From assembly GCA_013141385.1 (NCBI GenBank), contig JABFRB010000002.1, positions 62,001 to 126,000 of the forward strand: DNA of 64,000 nt, read 5' to 3'. The DNA is from Bacteroidales bacterium. Its GTDB lineage: Bacteria; Bacteroidota; Bacteroidia; Bacteroidales; Tenuifilaceae. Of the stretch, positions 51,070-61,300 are shown piece after piece. A program made the translations under genes and the position numbers. The notes below the pieces were generated by a model, which saw nothing but the letters and a program-made list of their open reading frames with translations, was not told the DNA's origin and made no database searches. How positions within the stretch are numbered: the first letter of the stretch is position 1; each line of letters begins with the position of its first letter.

Positions 51070-53703
51070 ATGAAAAAACTAATTCTTTGTTTTATCACAT
51101 TTATTATAACCTTTAGCTGTTTTTCGCAGGAAGTTGAGCGTAGAACCTATCAAACAAATTATACAACAATTGCTCCCGAAATTGATGGATTGATGAATGA
51201 ATCCTGCTGGAATTTGGTTGAATGGAGTGGCAATTTTACCCAAACTCAACCCTATGAGAACAAACCCCCAACCCAGCAAACATCGTTTAAAATTCTTTAT
51301 GATGACGATAATTTGTATGTTTTTATCAGGGCAGATGATACTGAAGCCGATAAAATAAGCAGAATACTTACCCGCAGGGACGATTTTAGCGGCGATATGG
51401 TTGAAATTAATATTGATAGCTATTACGATAAGCAAACTGCTTTTTCATTTACAGCAATGGCCTCTGGGGTTAAAGGAGATGAGGCTGTAAGTCTGGATGG
51501 AAATAATTGGGATTCGAGCTGGAATCCCGTTTGGATATTAAAAACTTCAATAGATAATAAGGGCTGGAGTGCCGAAATGAGCATTCCCTTAACACAATTG
51601 CGGTTTGGGAATAAGGAGGAACATGTTTGGGGAATCCAGCTAATGAGGCATATTTACCGCGAAGAAGAACGTTCAAACTGGCAGTATATTCCTAAAGGAT
51701 CACCGGGTATGGTACATTTATTCGGTGAACTGCATGGTATTAAAAATATCAGACCAAAAAGGCAGGTAGAAATAATGCCGTATATGGTTGCTAAAACCGA
51801 AACGTTTAAGAAGGAGGACGGAAATCCTTTTGCCGATGGAAAGTCAAGTAAAATTACAGCAGGTGTGGATGGGAAAATTGGTATTACTAACGATTTCACT
51901 CTCGATTTTACTGTAAATCCGGATTTTGGTCAGGTTGAGGCCGATCCATCAGAGGTAAATCTTACTGCCTTTGAATCCTATTTTTCGGAGCAACGCCCGT
52001 TTTTTGTTGAAGGGAAAAACATCTACCAGTTCAGACCAAATAATCCTATTGTGATAAATAATATTGGGCAGGATAACCTTTTCTATTCTCGTCGTATTGG
52101 TCGATACCCACAGTATTACCCTGAAATCGCTGACGTGGAATATGTTAAAATGCCTGAGGCAACTACCATTCTTGCTGCCTTTAAACTTTCTGGAAAAACA
52201 AAAAAAGGTCTTTCCGTTGGTGTTTTGGAAAGCACAACTGCTAACGAAAAAGCGGTGATTGATAATAACGGTGATAGAAGGAAAGAGAGCGTAGAGCCTT
52301 TAACTAACTATTTTGTTGCTAGGTTACAACAGGATTTTAACAAGGGCGAAACGGTTCTTGGCGGGATGTTTACATCTGTTAATCGCAATATTTCTAATCC
52401 AGCGATGAATTACCTTCATAAGGCGGCCTATGCAGGTGGAATTGATTTCAAACATAGCTGGAAGGATCGAATCTACTATATCAGCGCAACAAGTACCTTT
52501 AGCAATGTACGTGGCGATAAAAATGCTATTACCGCAACCCAAACCTCTTCCGCTAGGTATTATCAACGCCTGGATGCTAAGCACCTATCTGTTGATTCAA
52601 GCCTAACTTCCCTATCTGGCTATGGTGGTTCGCTTAGGTTTGGAAGGCAAGGGCAGAAGAAAATTCAGTTCGAAACTAGTGTCAACTTTAAATCGCCCAG
52701 TTTGGAGTTTAATGATATAGGATATATGCGTTATTCCGATATTATCCACCATGGAACATGGGTTGGTTACTATTTGCGGGAGCCATTCAGCATTTTCAGG
52801 AACTTTTTTATAAACATGAATTATTGGATGTACTGGAATTTTAATGGCGATTTACTATCGACTAATGCCAATATGAACCTTAACGCCCAGTTTAAAAACA
52901 AATGGAGAATTAATGGTTCTATGGGTCGACAGAATCAAAACCTATCAACAACATTGTTACGTGGTGGCCCTTCAATTATTATGCCCGGCTCATGGGATCT
53001 AAACCTGAATTTAGGTTCCGATTATTCTAAAAAAATATCGTGTTTTATAGGAACTTACTATGGATTTAGTGATGGCAATTTATCCAATGATCGTGATTAT
53101 TTTGTTGAGTTGAATATCCGACCAATTAATTCAGTTTCCATTTCATTGACTCCAGATTTTTATATTGGTAAAAACGAGTTGCAGTATTTAGAAACCGTGG
53201 ATTACAAAGGCGATCCACGATATATATTTGCCCAAATTAATCAAAAAACGCTTAGCCTTACCTTTAGGCTTAACTATACGCTAACCCCCGATTTATCTAT
53301 CCAATATTATGGTCAACCATTTATTTCATCGGGCAAATACTGTAACTATAAGCGTATTACTCAACCCCATGCCACACTCTCTCATGACCGTTATAGCATT
53401 TTCGAGAACAATCAGCTTTCTCCTAATGATGTTGATGGAATCTTTGAAATTGACGAAGATCTAGATGGAACTAAAGACTATAGCATTTCACAACCCAATT
53501 TTAACGTCAGGGAGTTTCGTTCAAACCTAGTTGTTCGGTGGGAGTATAGGAGAGGTTCTACCATATTTTTTGTATGGTCGCAAGGCAGAAGTAATTCAGG
53601 TTCAAATGGAAATTTTTCTTATGGAAAAGATATGCAGGATCTGTTCGGAACTAAAGCGCACAACGTATTCTTAATCAAGTTTAACTACTGGTTTTCACGC
53701 TAA
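51070..53703 (+). CDS. DUF5916 secreted protein with CBM9-like N-terminal domain
   Basis: 877 aa with an N-terminal signal peptide (about 1-20, C-F-I-T-F-I-I-T-F-S-C-F-S-Q). Residues about 30-200 form a family-9 carbohydrate-binding or DOMON-like beta-sandwich (P-E-I-D-G-L-M-N-E-S-C-W, Y-V-F-I-R-A-D-D). The remainder is the DUF5916 domain, beta-rich with many aromatic residues and A-F-E-S-Y-F-S-E-Q-R-P-F-F-V-E-G near 300, probably an outer-membrane beta-barrel. The terminal Trp-Phe-Ser-Arg and barrel-like pattern fit an outer-membrane location. Function is unknown; some relatives occur near proteases or polysaccharide genes. Terminated by the hairpin at 53761. Confidence 0.85.
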   Translation: MKKLILCFITFIITFSCFSQEVERRTYQTNYTTIAPEIDGLMNESCWNLVEWSGNFTQTQPYENKPPTQQTSFKILYDDDNLYVFIRADDTEADKISRILTRRDDFSGDMVEINIDSYYDKQTAFSFTAMASGVKGDEAVSLDGNNWDSSWNPVWILKTSIDNKGWSAEMSIPLTQLRFGNKEEHVWGIQLMRHIYREEERSNWQYIPKGSPGMVHLFGELHGIKNIRPKRQVEIMPYMVAKTETFKKEDGNPFADGKSSKITAGVDGKIGITNDFTLDFTVNPDFGQVEADPSEVNLTAFESYFSEQRPFFVEGKNIYQFRPNNPIVINNIGQDNLFYSRRIGRYPQYYPEIADVEYVKMPEATTILAAFKLSGKTKKGLSVGVLESTTANEKAVIDNNGDRRKESVEPLTNYFVARLQQDFNKGETVLGGMFTSVNRNISNPAMNYLHKAAYAGGIDFKHSWKDRIYYISATSTFSNVRGDKNAITATQTSSARYYQRLDAKHLSVDSSLTSLSGYGGSLRFGRQGQKKIQFETSVNFKSPSLEFNDIGYMRYSDIIHHGTWVGYYLREPFSIFRNFFINMNYWMYWNFNGDLLSTNANMNLNAQFKNKWRINGSMGRQNQNLSTTLLRGGPSIIMPGSWDLNLNLGSDYSKKISCFIGTYYGFSDGNLSNDRDYFVELNIRPINSVSISLTPDFYIGKNELQYLETVDYKGDPRYIFAQINQKTLSLTFRLNYTLTPDLSIQYYGQPFISSGKYCNYKRITQPHATLSHDRYSIFENNQLSPNDVDGIFEIDEDLDGTKDYSISQPNFNVREFRSNLVVRWEYRRGSTIFFVWSQGRSNSGSNGNFSYGKDMQDLFGTKAHNVFLIKFNYWFSR

Positions 53704-53760
53704 AGGAATATTGTCCAAACTAGGCAAGTAGTTGAACTAAATCAGTATGATTAAACATTT

Positions 53761-53794
53761 TTACACCCACTCTCAAATTGGGAGTGGGGTGTAA
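53761..53794 (+). terminator. Hairpin after the DUF5916 gene
   Basis: TTACACCCACTC (53761-53772) pairs, with one bulge, with GAGTGGGGTGTAA (53782-53794). It is 58 bases past the DUF5916 stop and precedes the convergent small membrane gene. Confidence 0.6.
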
Positions 53795-53894
53795 TTGATA
53801 TATCTGATAAGTTTGAAGATTATAACTAAATAAATCCTAGTTTGGATACCAATTTAAGGCGAGCACAAAACTCTATCTATCATTTAGTTTAAAC

Positions 53895-54071
53895 TCAAAA
53901 GTGTTTAAAAGCCTCATAGACAAGAATTGCCGGCCAAACAATAGCTTTTAGAAATCCAAGAACTCCCATCCAAAAGCTTGTTGCATGAGATATGAAAAAC
54001 ACCGCTGCTCCAATTAGCCCTAATGCATATATTGCACCAGAAGGACCGTTATTTTGAATTTCTTTTTTCAT
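53895..54071 (-). CDS. Small two-helix membrane protein, unknown
   Basis: 58 aa from the ATG at 54071 (an upstream TTG at 54089 is possible). Two hydrophobic stretches (about 13-30 and 33-53, A-L-G-L-I-G-A-A-V-F and V-L-G-F-L-K-A-I-V-W-P) and a short charged start K-K-E-I-Q-N-N-G-P-S-G-A. The P-S-G-A-I-Y-A-L-G-x-I-G-A motif is a recurrent feature of short Bacteroidota membrane proteins; nothing more is known. Not obviously in an operon. Confidence 0.6.
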   Translation of the reverse strand: MKKEIQNNGPSGAIYALGLIGAAVFFISHATSFWMGVLGFLKAIVWPAILVYEAFKHF

Positions 54072-54347
54072 GATAATTACTTTAAGCAATGATTTATATT
54101 AATTTCAATTATAAAATTCATCAAATCCTTCATTTTTGTATGGTTGCAAAACTGGAGTAGTTCAGTTTTTAGTGAGAATTCCTTCTATGGAGGAGATGCA
54201 GGATTTTTTTAGAATCAAAGTGTACAATGTTTTTTGAATCAGTTACTAGTTTGTTGTTTTACAGCATCTTGTTTTTCGTAGGTTTTACTCTTTTTCAATC
54301 AAATTGTCAGCAATCAGCAATTAATATCTAGCAATTAGAATAAAATA

Positions 54348-55277
54348 TTAGAACCCCTTTAGCAATTCAATCCTCTTCTTGATGGGTGGATGGGTAGCAA
54401 AAATTGAAGCTATAGAGTTTGACACTTTACTTTTCTCTTTTTCTTGAGGGTTGTCAATAAAAAGTTGCGCAACATCTTTACGTTCAACTGCCTCAATACG
54501 AGAATCCTTGGCAATCTTCTCTAACGCTGAAGCCAGTGCCCATGGTTTTTTTGTCATCTCGGATGAACCGGCATCGGCCATGTATTCTCTACTCCTTGAG
54601 ATTGCAAACCGGAAGATACTTGACAATAAATATCCCACTGCAACCAGCAGCAATGCAATTAAGATTGCTTTTCCATTCTTTTTTCCCCTTCCGCTAAACC
54701 TGATTGAACGCAAAAGCATCTCGGTAAGAAAAGCAAATATCCCAACAAAAATAATTGATACAATAAGTAATCTTACATCACGGTTTCTGATATGAGTAAG
54801 CTCGTGGGCAATCACCGCTTCAAGTTCTTCATCGTTAAGTTTATTGATAATACCTCTTGATAAGGAAACGGTGTAGGAGTTTGAATCTATTCCGCTGGCA
54901 AAAGCATTGAGGGAATCATCTTCAATTAGATTGATCTTGGGCATTTGCATTCCACATCCAATACATAGATTCTCAACAAGATTGTAAACTCTTTTATTCT
55001 CAGTTCGCGCCAGAGGTTTAGATCCTGTTGCTTTCTTTATCATTGATGAGTGAGAAAAATATGCAATTATAAACCATAGGATTACACCAATGGAGATCCA
55101 AGGAATAAACTGAATGAAACTCCCATTAACGATATCGATTTGTTGTTCTGGTTCCTCATTGATAAAAAATAAAAAGAGCCACACTAGTACAAAGATTAAA
55201 GAAGGAAATAAAATCAACAATATCAACGATTTGATATTGTTTTTCCAAATTTGTGTCTGAAGCCCAATATACTCCAT
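54348..55277 (-). CDS. M48-family (HtpX-like) membrane zinc protease
   Basis: 309 aa. Two N-terminal membrane helices (about 18-38 and 55-75) precede a cytosolic-facing protease domain with V-I-A-H-E-L-T-H-I-R-N-R-D (HExxH zinc site near 155-165) and a second pair of helices (about 176-194 and 204-226). The third zinc ligand is in E-Y-x-A-D-A-G-S. HtpX-like enzymes degrade misfolded membrane proteins. It is 7 bases downstream of a LemA gene, a pairing seen in many bacteria. Confidence 0.93.
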   Translation of the reverse strand: MEYIGLQTQIWKNNIKSLILLILFPSLIFVLVWLFLFFINEEPEQQIDIVNGSFIQFIPWISIGVILWFIIAYFSHSSMIKKATGSKPLARTENKRVYNLVENLCIGCGMQMPKINLIEDDSLNAFASGIDSNSYTVSLSRGIINKLNDEELEAVIAHELTHIRNRDVRLLIVSIIFVGIFAFLTEMLLRSIRFSGRGKKNGKAILIALLLVAVGYLLSSIFRFAISRSREYMADAGSSEMTKKPWALASALEKIAKDSRIEAVERKDVAQLFIDNPQEKEKSKVSNSIASIFATHPPIKKRIELLKGF

Positions 55278-55283
55278 TATGAC

Positions 55284-55841
55284 TTAGAAGTTAAGTTTTG
55301 GCGCCTCTTCGGCTTTTTCACGCTGATTGGTTCCCAAATCGAACATTGGCTCACGTTTGAATCCAAACATATCTGCCAAAAAATTGGATGGAAAAGTTTC
55401 AACAGCATTGTTGAGCTCTTTGGTGGCTGAATTGAAGAATCTGCGAGCAGCTGCCAGCTTATTTTCAATATCTGATATCTCTCCCTGAAGATGAATGAAA
55501 CTTTGGTTTGCCTTTAAGTCAGGATATGCTTCAACAGCAACCCTAAGTCCTTGTAAAGCACTAGATAGCTGAGATTCAGCAACGATTTTATCGTTAATAG
55601 TTGCGGCTTGCATCGCATTTGTGCGTGCTTTGGTAATATCGGTAAGTACCGAACTCTCATGCTTCATATACGCCTTAACAGCCTCAACCAGTTGCGGGAT
55701 AAGATCTAGTCGTTGTTTTAGTTGCACATCAATATCAGCAAAGGCATTTTCACGGTTATTCCTTAATACCACTAACCTGTTATACAGGCTAATAGTAATT
55801 AAACCAAGAATAACTAGTATGACAATAATTATAATAGCCAT
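55284..55841 (-). CDS. lemA: LemA family protein
   Basis: 185 aa, typical of LemA: one N-terminal membrane helix (about 2-20), then a long helical bundle with Y-N-R-L-V-V-L-R-N-N-R-E-N-A-F-A-D-I-D-V-Q-L-K-Q-R (residues about 20-44), the family signature, and F-N-x-A-T-K-E-L-N-N-A-V-E-T-F-P near 135. LemA proteins form membrane-attached helical bundles of unknown function and are often cotranscribed with M48 or TPM/phosphatase genes. The two genes here form a clear operon (7-base gap). Confidence 0.95.
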   Translation of the reverse strand: MAIIIIVILVILGLITISLYNRLVVLRNNRENAFADIDVQLKQRLDLIPQLVEAVKAYMKHESSVLTDITKARTNAMQAATINDKIVAESQLSSALQGLRVAVEAYPDLKANQSFIHLQGEISDIENKLAAARRFFNSATKELNNAVETFPSNFLADMFGFKREPMFDLGTNQREKAEEAPKLNF

Positions 55842-56032
55842 AGTTTTTATTTTATTGAATTAGACTGCTAATTTATCATAAAATCATTACAATTTGGTTA
55901 CAGTACAGTAAAAAATCAGCATTTTCCGAACGATTTATAATTCTTTTGTTAAAATGACATCGACCAAGTTTGGAAACAAAATTACATCACCACTGTTTAT
56001 GTTAAGATGATTATTGTATAAAATTATAAAAA

Positions 56033-56164
56033 ATGAGAAAAAGGAATCAATTTGGAGAAACTGTGGAAGGATATAGCATTCCTTTGTTAAATGAACGAGA
56101 AATCAGGGTTGGATTAGGAGTAATTCCATCTTTAGATTATAAAAAACAATTTCATTCGATATAG
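56033..56164 (+). pseudogene. DUF4395 N-terminal remnant
   Basis: A 43-codon ORF, M-R-K-R-N-Q-F-G-E-T-V-E-G-Y-S-I-P-L-L-N-E-R-E-I-R with a stop shortly after. The F-G-E-x-V-E-G-Y-x-I-P-V/L-L-N-E-R-E-I-R string is the start of DUF4395 membrane proteins of Bacteroidota; the remaining transmembrane part is missing here. The rest of 55842-56463 shows no gene. Confidence 0.55.
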
Positions 56165-56463
56165 ATTTTCGCCCACATCGGTATATACTAGCAAATTGTT
56201 TGGTGGTTTAGGTAAAAGACTTTATTTTCGCCTCTTAGGTGAAGTTTGAAAAGATATACCCGACTTAAACAGCCTATTGCGAACAGGGAAACTCAGAATT
56301 AAATGGATTAAAACACCATTTTTGAAATATCTTCTCTTTGCACTCTGCTTGAACAAACTTACTTTTAAGGTTATGAATATTATATAAAATTAAAAATCAG
56401 GTTTTTAACCTGAACTCACAGAATTAGATTTAAGTAGATTCTTACAAAATAATAAATGGAAAA

Positions 56464-58191
56464 ATGTTTACAAATAAAAATATTATTGAACCAATCCAAC
56501 AGAAGCCATTAAGATTATGGCTAGGTGTAGTCATCGTAATATTGCAGTGGTTGGTTAGATTTGGTATCCCCCTTTTTGTACCTGAAGCAAGTATAATTGG
56601 CCTATTTGTAGGAATTCTTTTAGGGTTGGCTGTAGTTATCTGGTGGGTATTCTTTAGCAGAGCACCCCTGTTCGAACGCTGGTTCGCAATCGCTTTAATG
56701 ATAGTAGCACTGGTTGCAACAGCACAAATACTCCACAAGTCGATTGCAGAAGCGATGGGGGGAATTATGTTCGTCTTCTATTCAATCCCAATATTAAGCC
56801 TAGTTTTTGTTGCATGGGCTGTGGTTAGCCGTCGTTTTACTGTAAAACTCCAACGTGCAACAATGGTTGTAACTATCTTGCTTGCATCAGGATTTTGGGC
56901 ATTTCTCCGTACCAATGGGATGAGTGGCGATATCCATCAGGATTTTGCATGGAGGTGGGTTAAGACAGCCGAAGAACGATTATTAGCCAAAAACAATGAT
57001 AAACTAGTAACAATATCTTTGGATTCAGCAGCAATGCAAACGGAGGCCGAATGGCCCGGATTTCGTGGACTTAATCGGGATGGAATCATACATGGTGTAC
57101 GAATTAAAACCGATTGGTCTAAAACTCCACCGGTTGAGATGTGGCGTCGATCTGTAGGACCAGGTTGTTCGTCCTTTGCAGTACATGGTTCTTTGCTTTA
57201 TACGCAGGAACAGCGTGGTGAATACGAGATGGTTACCTGCTACAACCTGAATACTGGTGATCCGATTTGGAGGCATAGCGATTCAGCCCGTTTCTGGGAT
57301 TCACATGCAGGTGCTGGTCCTCGTTCTACACCAACCCTCAGCAATGGTTGTGTTTACACATTAGGTGCAACAGGTATTCTGAATGTACTTGATGAACGTA
57401 ATGGCTCTGTTGTGTGGTCTCATAATGTCGCAAAAGATACTGATGTAAAAATACCTGGGTGGGGATATGCCAGTTCTCCTTTGGTTGTTGACAGTACCGT
57501 TTTTGTAGCAATATCAGGACAACTCCTTACCTATAATATTGTGACTGGAAAACGGCAATGGTTTGGTTTGGATGGTGGTGAAAGTTACAGTTCTCCACAC
57601 TTATTGACAATAGATAATGTTAAACAGGTTTTGTTTATGAACAATACAGGTATTTATAGCTACAATCCGTCCGATGGCAAAATACTTTGGGATCTTTCGA
57701 TGTCAGGTGCTCCAATTGTTCAGCCCGCTTCAATCAATAAAAGCGATATCCTTATTAGCGATGGTAATATGAAAGGAATGAGACGTATTGCAATCAAAAA
57801 TACATATGACAAATGGGTTATTGAAGAGCGCTGGGCATCTGATAAGTTAAAACCCAACTTTAACGATTATATTATTCATAAAGGTCATGTTTACGGTTTT
57901 GATGGTTCTAGTCTCGCTTGCATCGATATAGAGAAAGGCGAACGAAAATGGAAAGGAGGACGATATGGAGGTCAAATTCTACTTCTTGCCGATCAAGATT
58001 TGTTGCTGGTGCTATCGGAAAAAGGGGAGGTAGCATTGGTTAGAGCTACTCCAGATGAATTTAAAGAACTTGCTCAAATTACTGCAATTAAGGGAAAGAC
58101 TTGGAATCACCCAGTATTAGTTGGTAATATTCTATTAGTTCGCAATACTCAGGAGTTGGTAGCATTCCGATTGCCTCTTGCAGATAGCTAA
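56464..58191 (+). CDS. Membrane protein with PQQ-like beta-propeller
   Basis: 575 aa. The N-terminus has four to five hydrophobic helices (about 18-148). Residues about 190-570 carry six to seven beta-propeller blades with the tryptophan-docking pattern ([43 protein letters not shown]). It resembles PQQ-dependent dehydrogenase-like proteins that have lost known cofactor motifs in many relatives; whether it binds quinone cofactor is not clear. Location: inner membrane with periplasmic propeller. Terminated by the hairpin at 58240. Confidence 0.88.
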   Translation: MFTNKNIIEPIQQKPLRLWLGVVIVILQWLVRFGIPLFVPEASIIGLFVGILLGLAVVIWWVFFSRAPLFERWFAIALMIVALVATAQILHKSIAEAMGGIMFVFYSIPILSLVFVAWAVVSRRFTVKLQRATMVVTILLASGFWAFLRTNGMSGDIHQDFAWRWVKTAEERLLAKNNDKLVTISLDSAAMQTEAEWPGFRGLNRDGIIHGVRIKTDWSKTPPVEMWRRSVGPGCSSFAVHGSLLYTQEQRGEYEMVTCYNLNTGDPIWRHSDSARFWDSHAGAGPRSTPTLSNGCVYTLGATGILNVLDERNGSVVWSHNVAKDTDVKIPGWGYASSPLVVDSTVFVAISGQLLTYNIVTGKRQWFGLDGGESYSSPHLLTIDNVKQVLFMNNTGIYSYNPSDGKILWDLSMSGAPIVQPASINKSDILISDGNMKGMRRIAIKNTYDKWVIEERWASDKLKPNFNDYIIHKGHVYGFDGSSLACIDIEKGERKWKGGRYGGQILLLADQDLLLVLSEKGEVALVRATPDEFKELAQITAIKGKTWNHPVLVGNILLVRNTQELVAFRLPLADS

Positions 58192-58239
58192 TAGAAGTTA
58201 CCTGCGTATCTGCTAGATAGCAAAGTCAATGAAGTATAA

Positions 58240-58280
58240 TACAATGACAAACTTCCGCTTTACGGAAGTTTGTCATTGTA
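58240..58280. terminator. Strong bidirectional terminator
   Basis: TACAATGACAAACTTCCG (58240-58257) and CGGAAGTTTGTCATTGTA (58263-58280) are perfect 18-base arms with a five-base loop. It lies between two convergent genes (PQQ propeller and the giant endonuclease). Confidence 0.9.
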
Positions 58281-58316
58281 ATAGAATCCAAGATTAGACT
58301 AACTGATAATAGCATC

Positions 58317-58336
58317 CTAAGAGTTATAACTCTTAG
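58317..58336. repeat. Perfect 20-base palindrome near the 3' end of the endonuclease gene
   Basis: CTAAGAGTTATAACTCTTAG is a complete palindrome, 16 bases beyond the stop codon of the giant T9SS gene. It may be a second terminator arm or a binding site; function not known. Confidence 0.4.
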
Positions 58337-58351
58337 AAACCTTACAAATGC

Positions 58352-61300
58352 TTATTCCTTTATGAATTTCTTAAATATAAAAGTCTTTCCATTCTCAAGT
58401 TTTAAAATGTATAGACCCGAGGAGAAACTTTTTGTTTGAACAACTGTTTTTTCTAACAAACTGCCTTTAAAAACTATATTTCCGGTAGAGTTTAAAATCT
58501 CAAAACCAGTTCTGTTTACATTACCCTTAATTTCAATAACAAGTTCATTTGAAACAGGGTTTGGGTATACTTCAATTGATTTATTACTAATAGGATTGTC
58601 AATGCCACTGAGAACTACAACTATTGAGTTTGATGGGTCGGAACTACATCCATTAATTGTTACAATATCATAATACGTACCACTAGTAAGTACTGCATAC
58701 ATTTGTTCTGTGGCATTATTTAACAACCCGGTTAAATTATACCACTGGTTTCCCGTTGTGGCATTTGAACGTAAATAGTACCCACTTTTAGTTGTTTGAT
58801 ATAATTCAATTATTGGAGTTGCTGGCTTTTCTTTAACTGTTATTGCCAATGTTGATTCTACTCCATTACCACAACCATTATTTCCTTTTACTTTAATATC
58901 TCCTGATAATGCAGTTAACCCATAATTCACTGTAATTTCATTGGCTGTACTAGTGCCAATTACACCTGTAGGTAATGTCCATAAATACGAAGTAGCATTA
59001 CCAATTTGTGTTACCGAGTAGGTTATTGAATTTTGCCCCTGACAAACAGTTGTTATTCCCGATATTATTCCAGCATCCGATGGTAGGGGATTAATAGTTA
59101 GTGAAACAGTATTTGAAGTTGCAGGACTATCAGAAGCACATATTTCACTTGAAGTCATAGTGCATGTAACCAAATCACCATTAACAAGTGTATTTGAAGT
59201 GTAAGTACTACCAGTTTGACTGACAATGTCCAAATTATTAAGTTTCCATTGGTATGTTGGCGTACTACCCCCATTTACAGGAGTTGCTGTAAAAGTTATT
59301 GAAGTTCCTATGCATGCAGGATTTGCTGAAGGAGCAATACTAATACTTGCAGCAAGAACTGGATTCACCGTCATTGTAACGGTATTGGATGTAGCAGGAG
59401 AACCAGAAGTACAAGTTTCACTAGAAGTCATAATACATTTAACCAGATCACTATTAGCAAGCGTGTTAGAGGAGTATGTACTACCTGTTTGACCGATAAT
59501 GTCTGATCCGTTAAGTTTCCACTGATATGTTGGTGTGCTACCCCCATTTACAGGAGTGGCTGTAAATGTTACTGAGGTTCCTGCACAGATAGGATTCGCA
59601 GAAGTTGCAATACTAACATTGGCAGCAAAAGTAGGATTCACTGTCATTGTAATTGCATTGGATGTAGCAGGAGAGCCAGAAGCACAGGCATCGTTTGAGG
59701 TCATAATACATTTAACCTGATCAGCAGTTGCAAGCGAACAGGATGAATAGGTACTGCCTGTTTGACCAATAATGTCCGAACCATTTAGTTTCCACTGATA
59801 TGACGGTGCATTCCCAACGTTGGTAGGAGTGGCTGTGAAGGTTACTGAAGTTCCTGTACAGGCTGGATTTGCAGAAACACCAATACTAACGCTAACAGCA
59901 AGATCAGAGCTAACTGTCATGGTAATTATATTGGATGTTGCGGGAGAACCAGTAACACAGGTTTCGCTTGAAGTCATAATACATTTTACCTGATCACCTG
60001 TTACAAGCGAACTTGACGAATAGGTATTACTTGTTTGACCAATAACATCAGATCCATTAAGTTGCCATTGGTAAGATGGCGTGAGCCCTCCGTTTGTTGG
60101 AGTGGCCGTGAATGTTACAGAAGTCCCCTGACACGCAGGATTTGAAGAAACTCCAATTAAAACGCTTGCAGTTCCTTTGGGTTTAACGTTTACAGTTACA
60201 CTTGTACAAGCAGAGTTGCCGCAGGCGTGTTCCCAACGAGCATAGTAAGTAGTTGTTGATGAAGGCGAAGCAATATTTAAAGGACTTCCAGTACCAATTA
60301 ATGTACCTCCGCAGCTGGATGTATACCACGATAAAGTTGTTCCAGAACCTCCTGTAACGCTGAGATCGATAGTTCCACCATCATCTTCGCAGAAATTATC
60401 TCTACTCGTTAAAGCACTTGCTGGGGCTGTTGGAGGAGTGTATAGGCTAATTTCAAATGAATTAGAATTTGTGCCAGTAATGGATGGACCAGTGCTTATA
60501 ACTCTTATCAAATATCCAGTTCCACTTGGCGTATTTGCTGGAATTGTACAATTAATCGTTCCGCTATTCAGATTACTCGTTAATGTTCCAATATTAACAG
60601 GTGATGCAAAAGAGCCAGTAGAATTTGAAAGTTGAGCCGTATATGTATTTCCTGTAAATGGACCAGTTGAAGTAAAGCCAATAGTTGTAGCAGATCCTGT
60701 GGATGAAGTAACACAATACTTGCTATTTGGTGTTGTTCCAGTTGATAATGAGCAGGTAATTTGACTCGATGTTGTTGCTGGGGTCAGGTAAATCTCTGCT
60801 CCGGGCAAACAGCTGTATTCAAAAATCGATATGTAATAGGTTTGACCTGCAATAAGATTGCTAACTGTTGCGGATGAACCAGAATTATTATAGATCACAA
60901 ACTCATCAGGACTTAACTCATCTCCTAAACCAAAAGTTGAGCTGGCGGCATAGGTGATTCCTGTGATTGGCACACCAGAAACTTGACTTCCTTGACGCAT
61001 CACTACAAATCGATTCGAACCATTGCCATTTGTCCAATTAATGGTCATTGAGGTTTGATTCACAGATGCGAAAGTAATATTACTAGCCTTTACTGTGGGC
61101 GCAGAACAGGTTGCACAAGCCATAGTGTGAGCACCTAAGTTCGACACATCATCCTGGTTATATTGTGTCCATTCAGTTGCTAGGGTAGGGAAACCCGATG
61201 TTGGATTTGAAGTAACTCCGGAAGTTACATTGGCGTTTCTTACTAAAGTTTTATTTATAGTAGTAAAAGATCCACTAGTCCAAGCAGTTCCAGGATCTTC

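Noticed and set aside
59226-59720. Plus-strand ORFs of 60-90 aa with hydrophobic composition inside the giant endonuclease gene.
   Set aside because: They are opposite-strand shadows of the repeated Ig-like units; their similarity to each other comes from the repeats, and the minus-strand frame has clear domains.
59095-60185. Regularly spaced repeats that could suggest a CRISPR array.
   Set aside because: The unit is about 272 bases, in frame, and codes for a protein domain; there are no short direct repeats with unique spacers and no cas genes.
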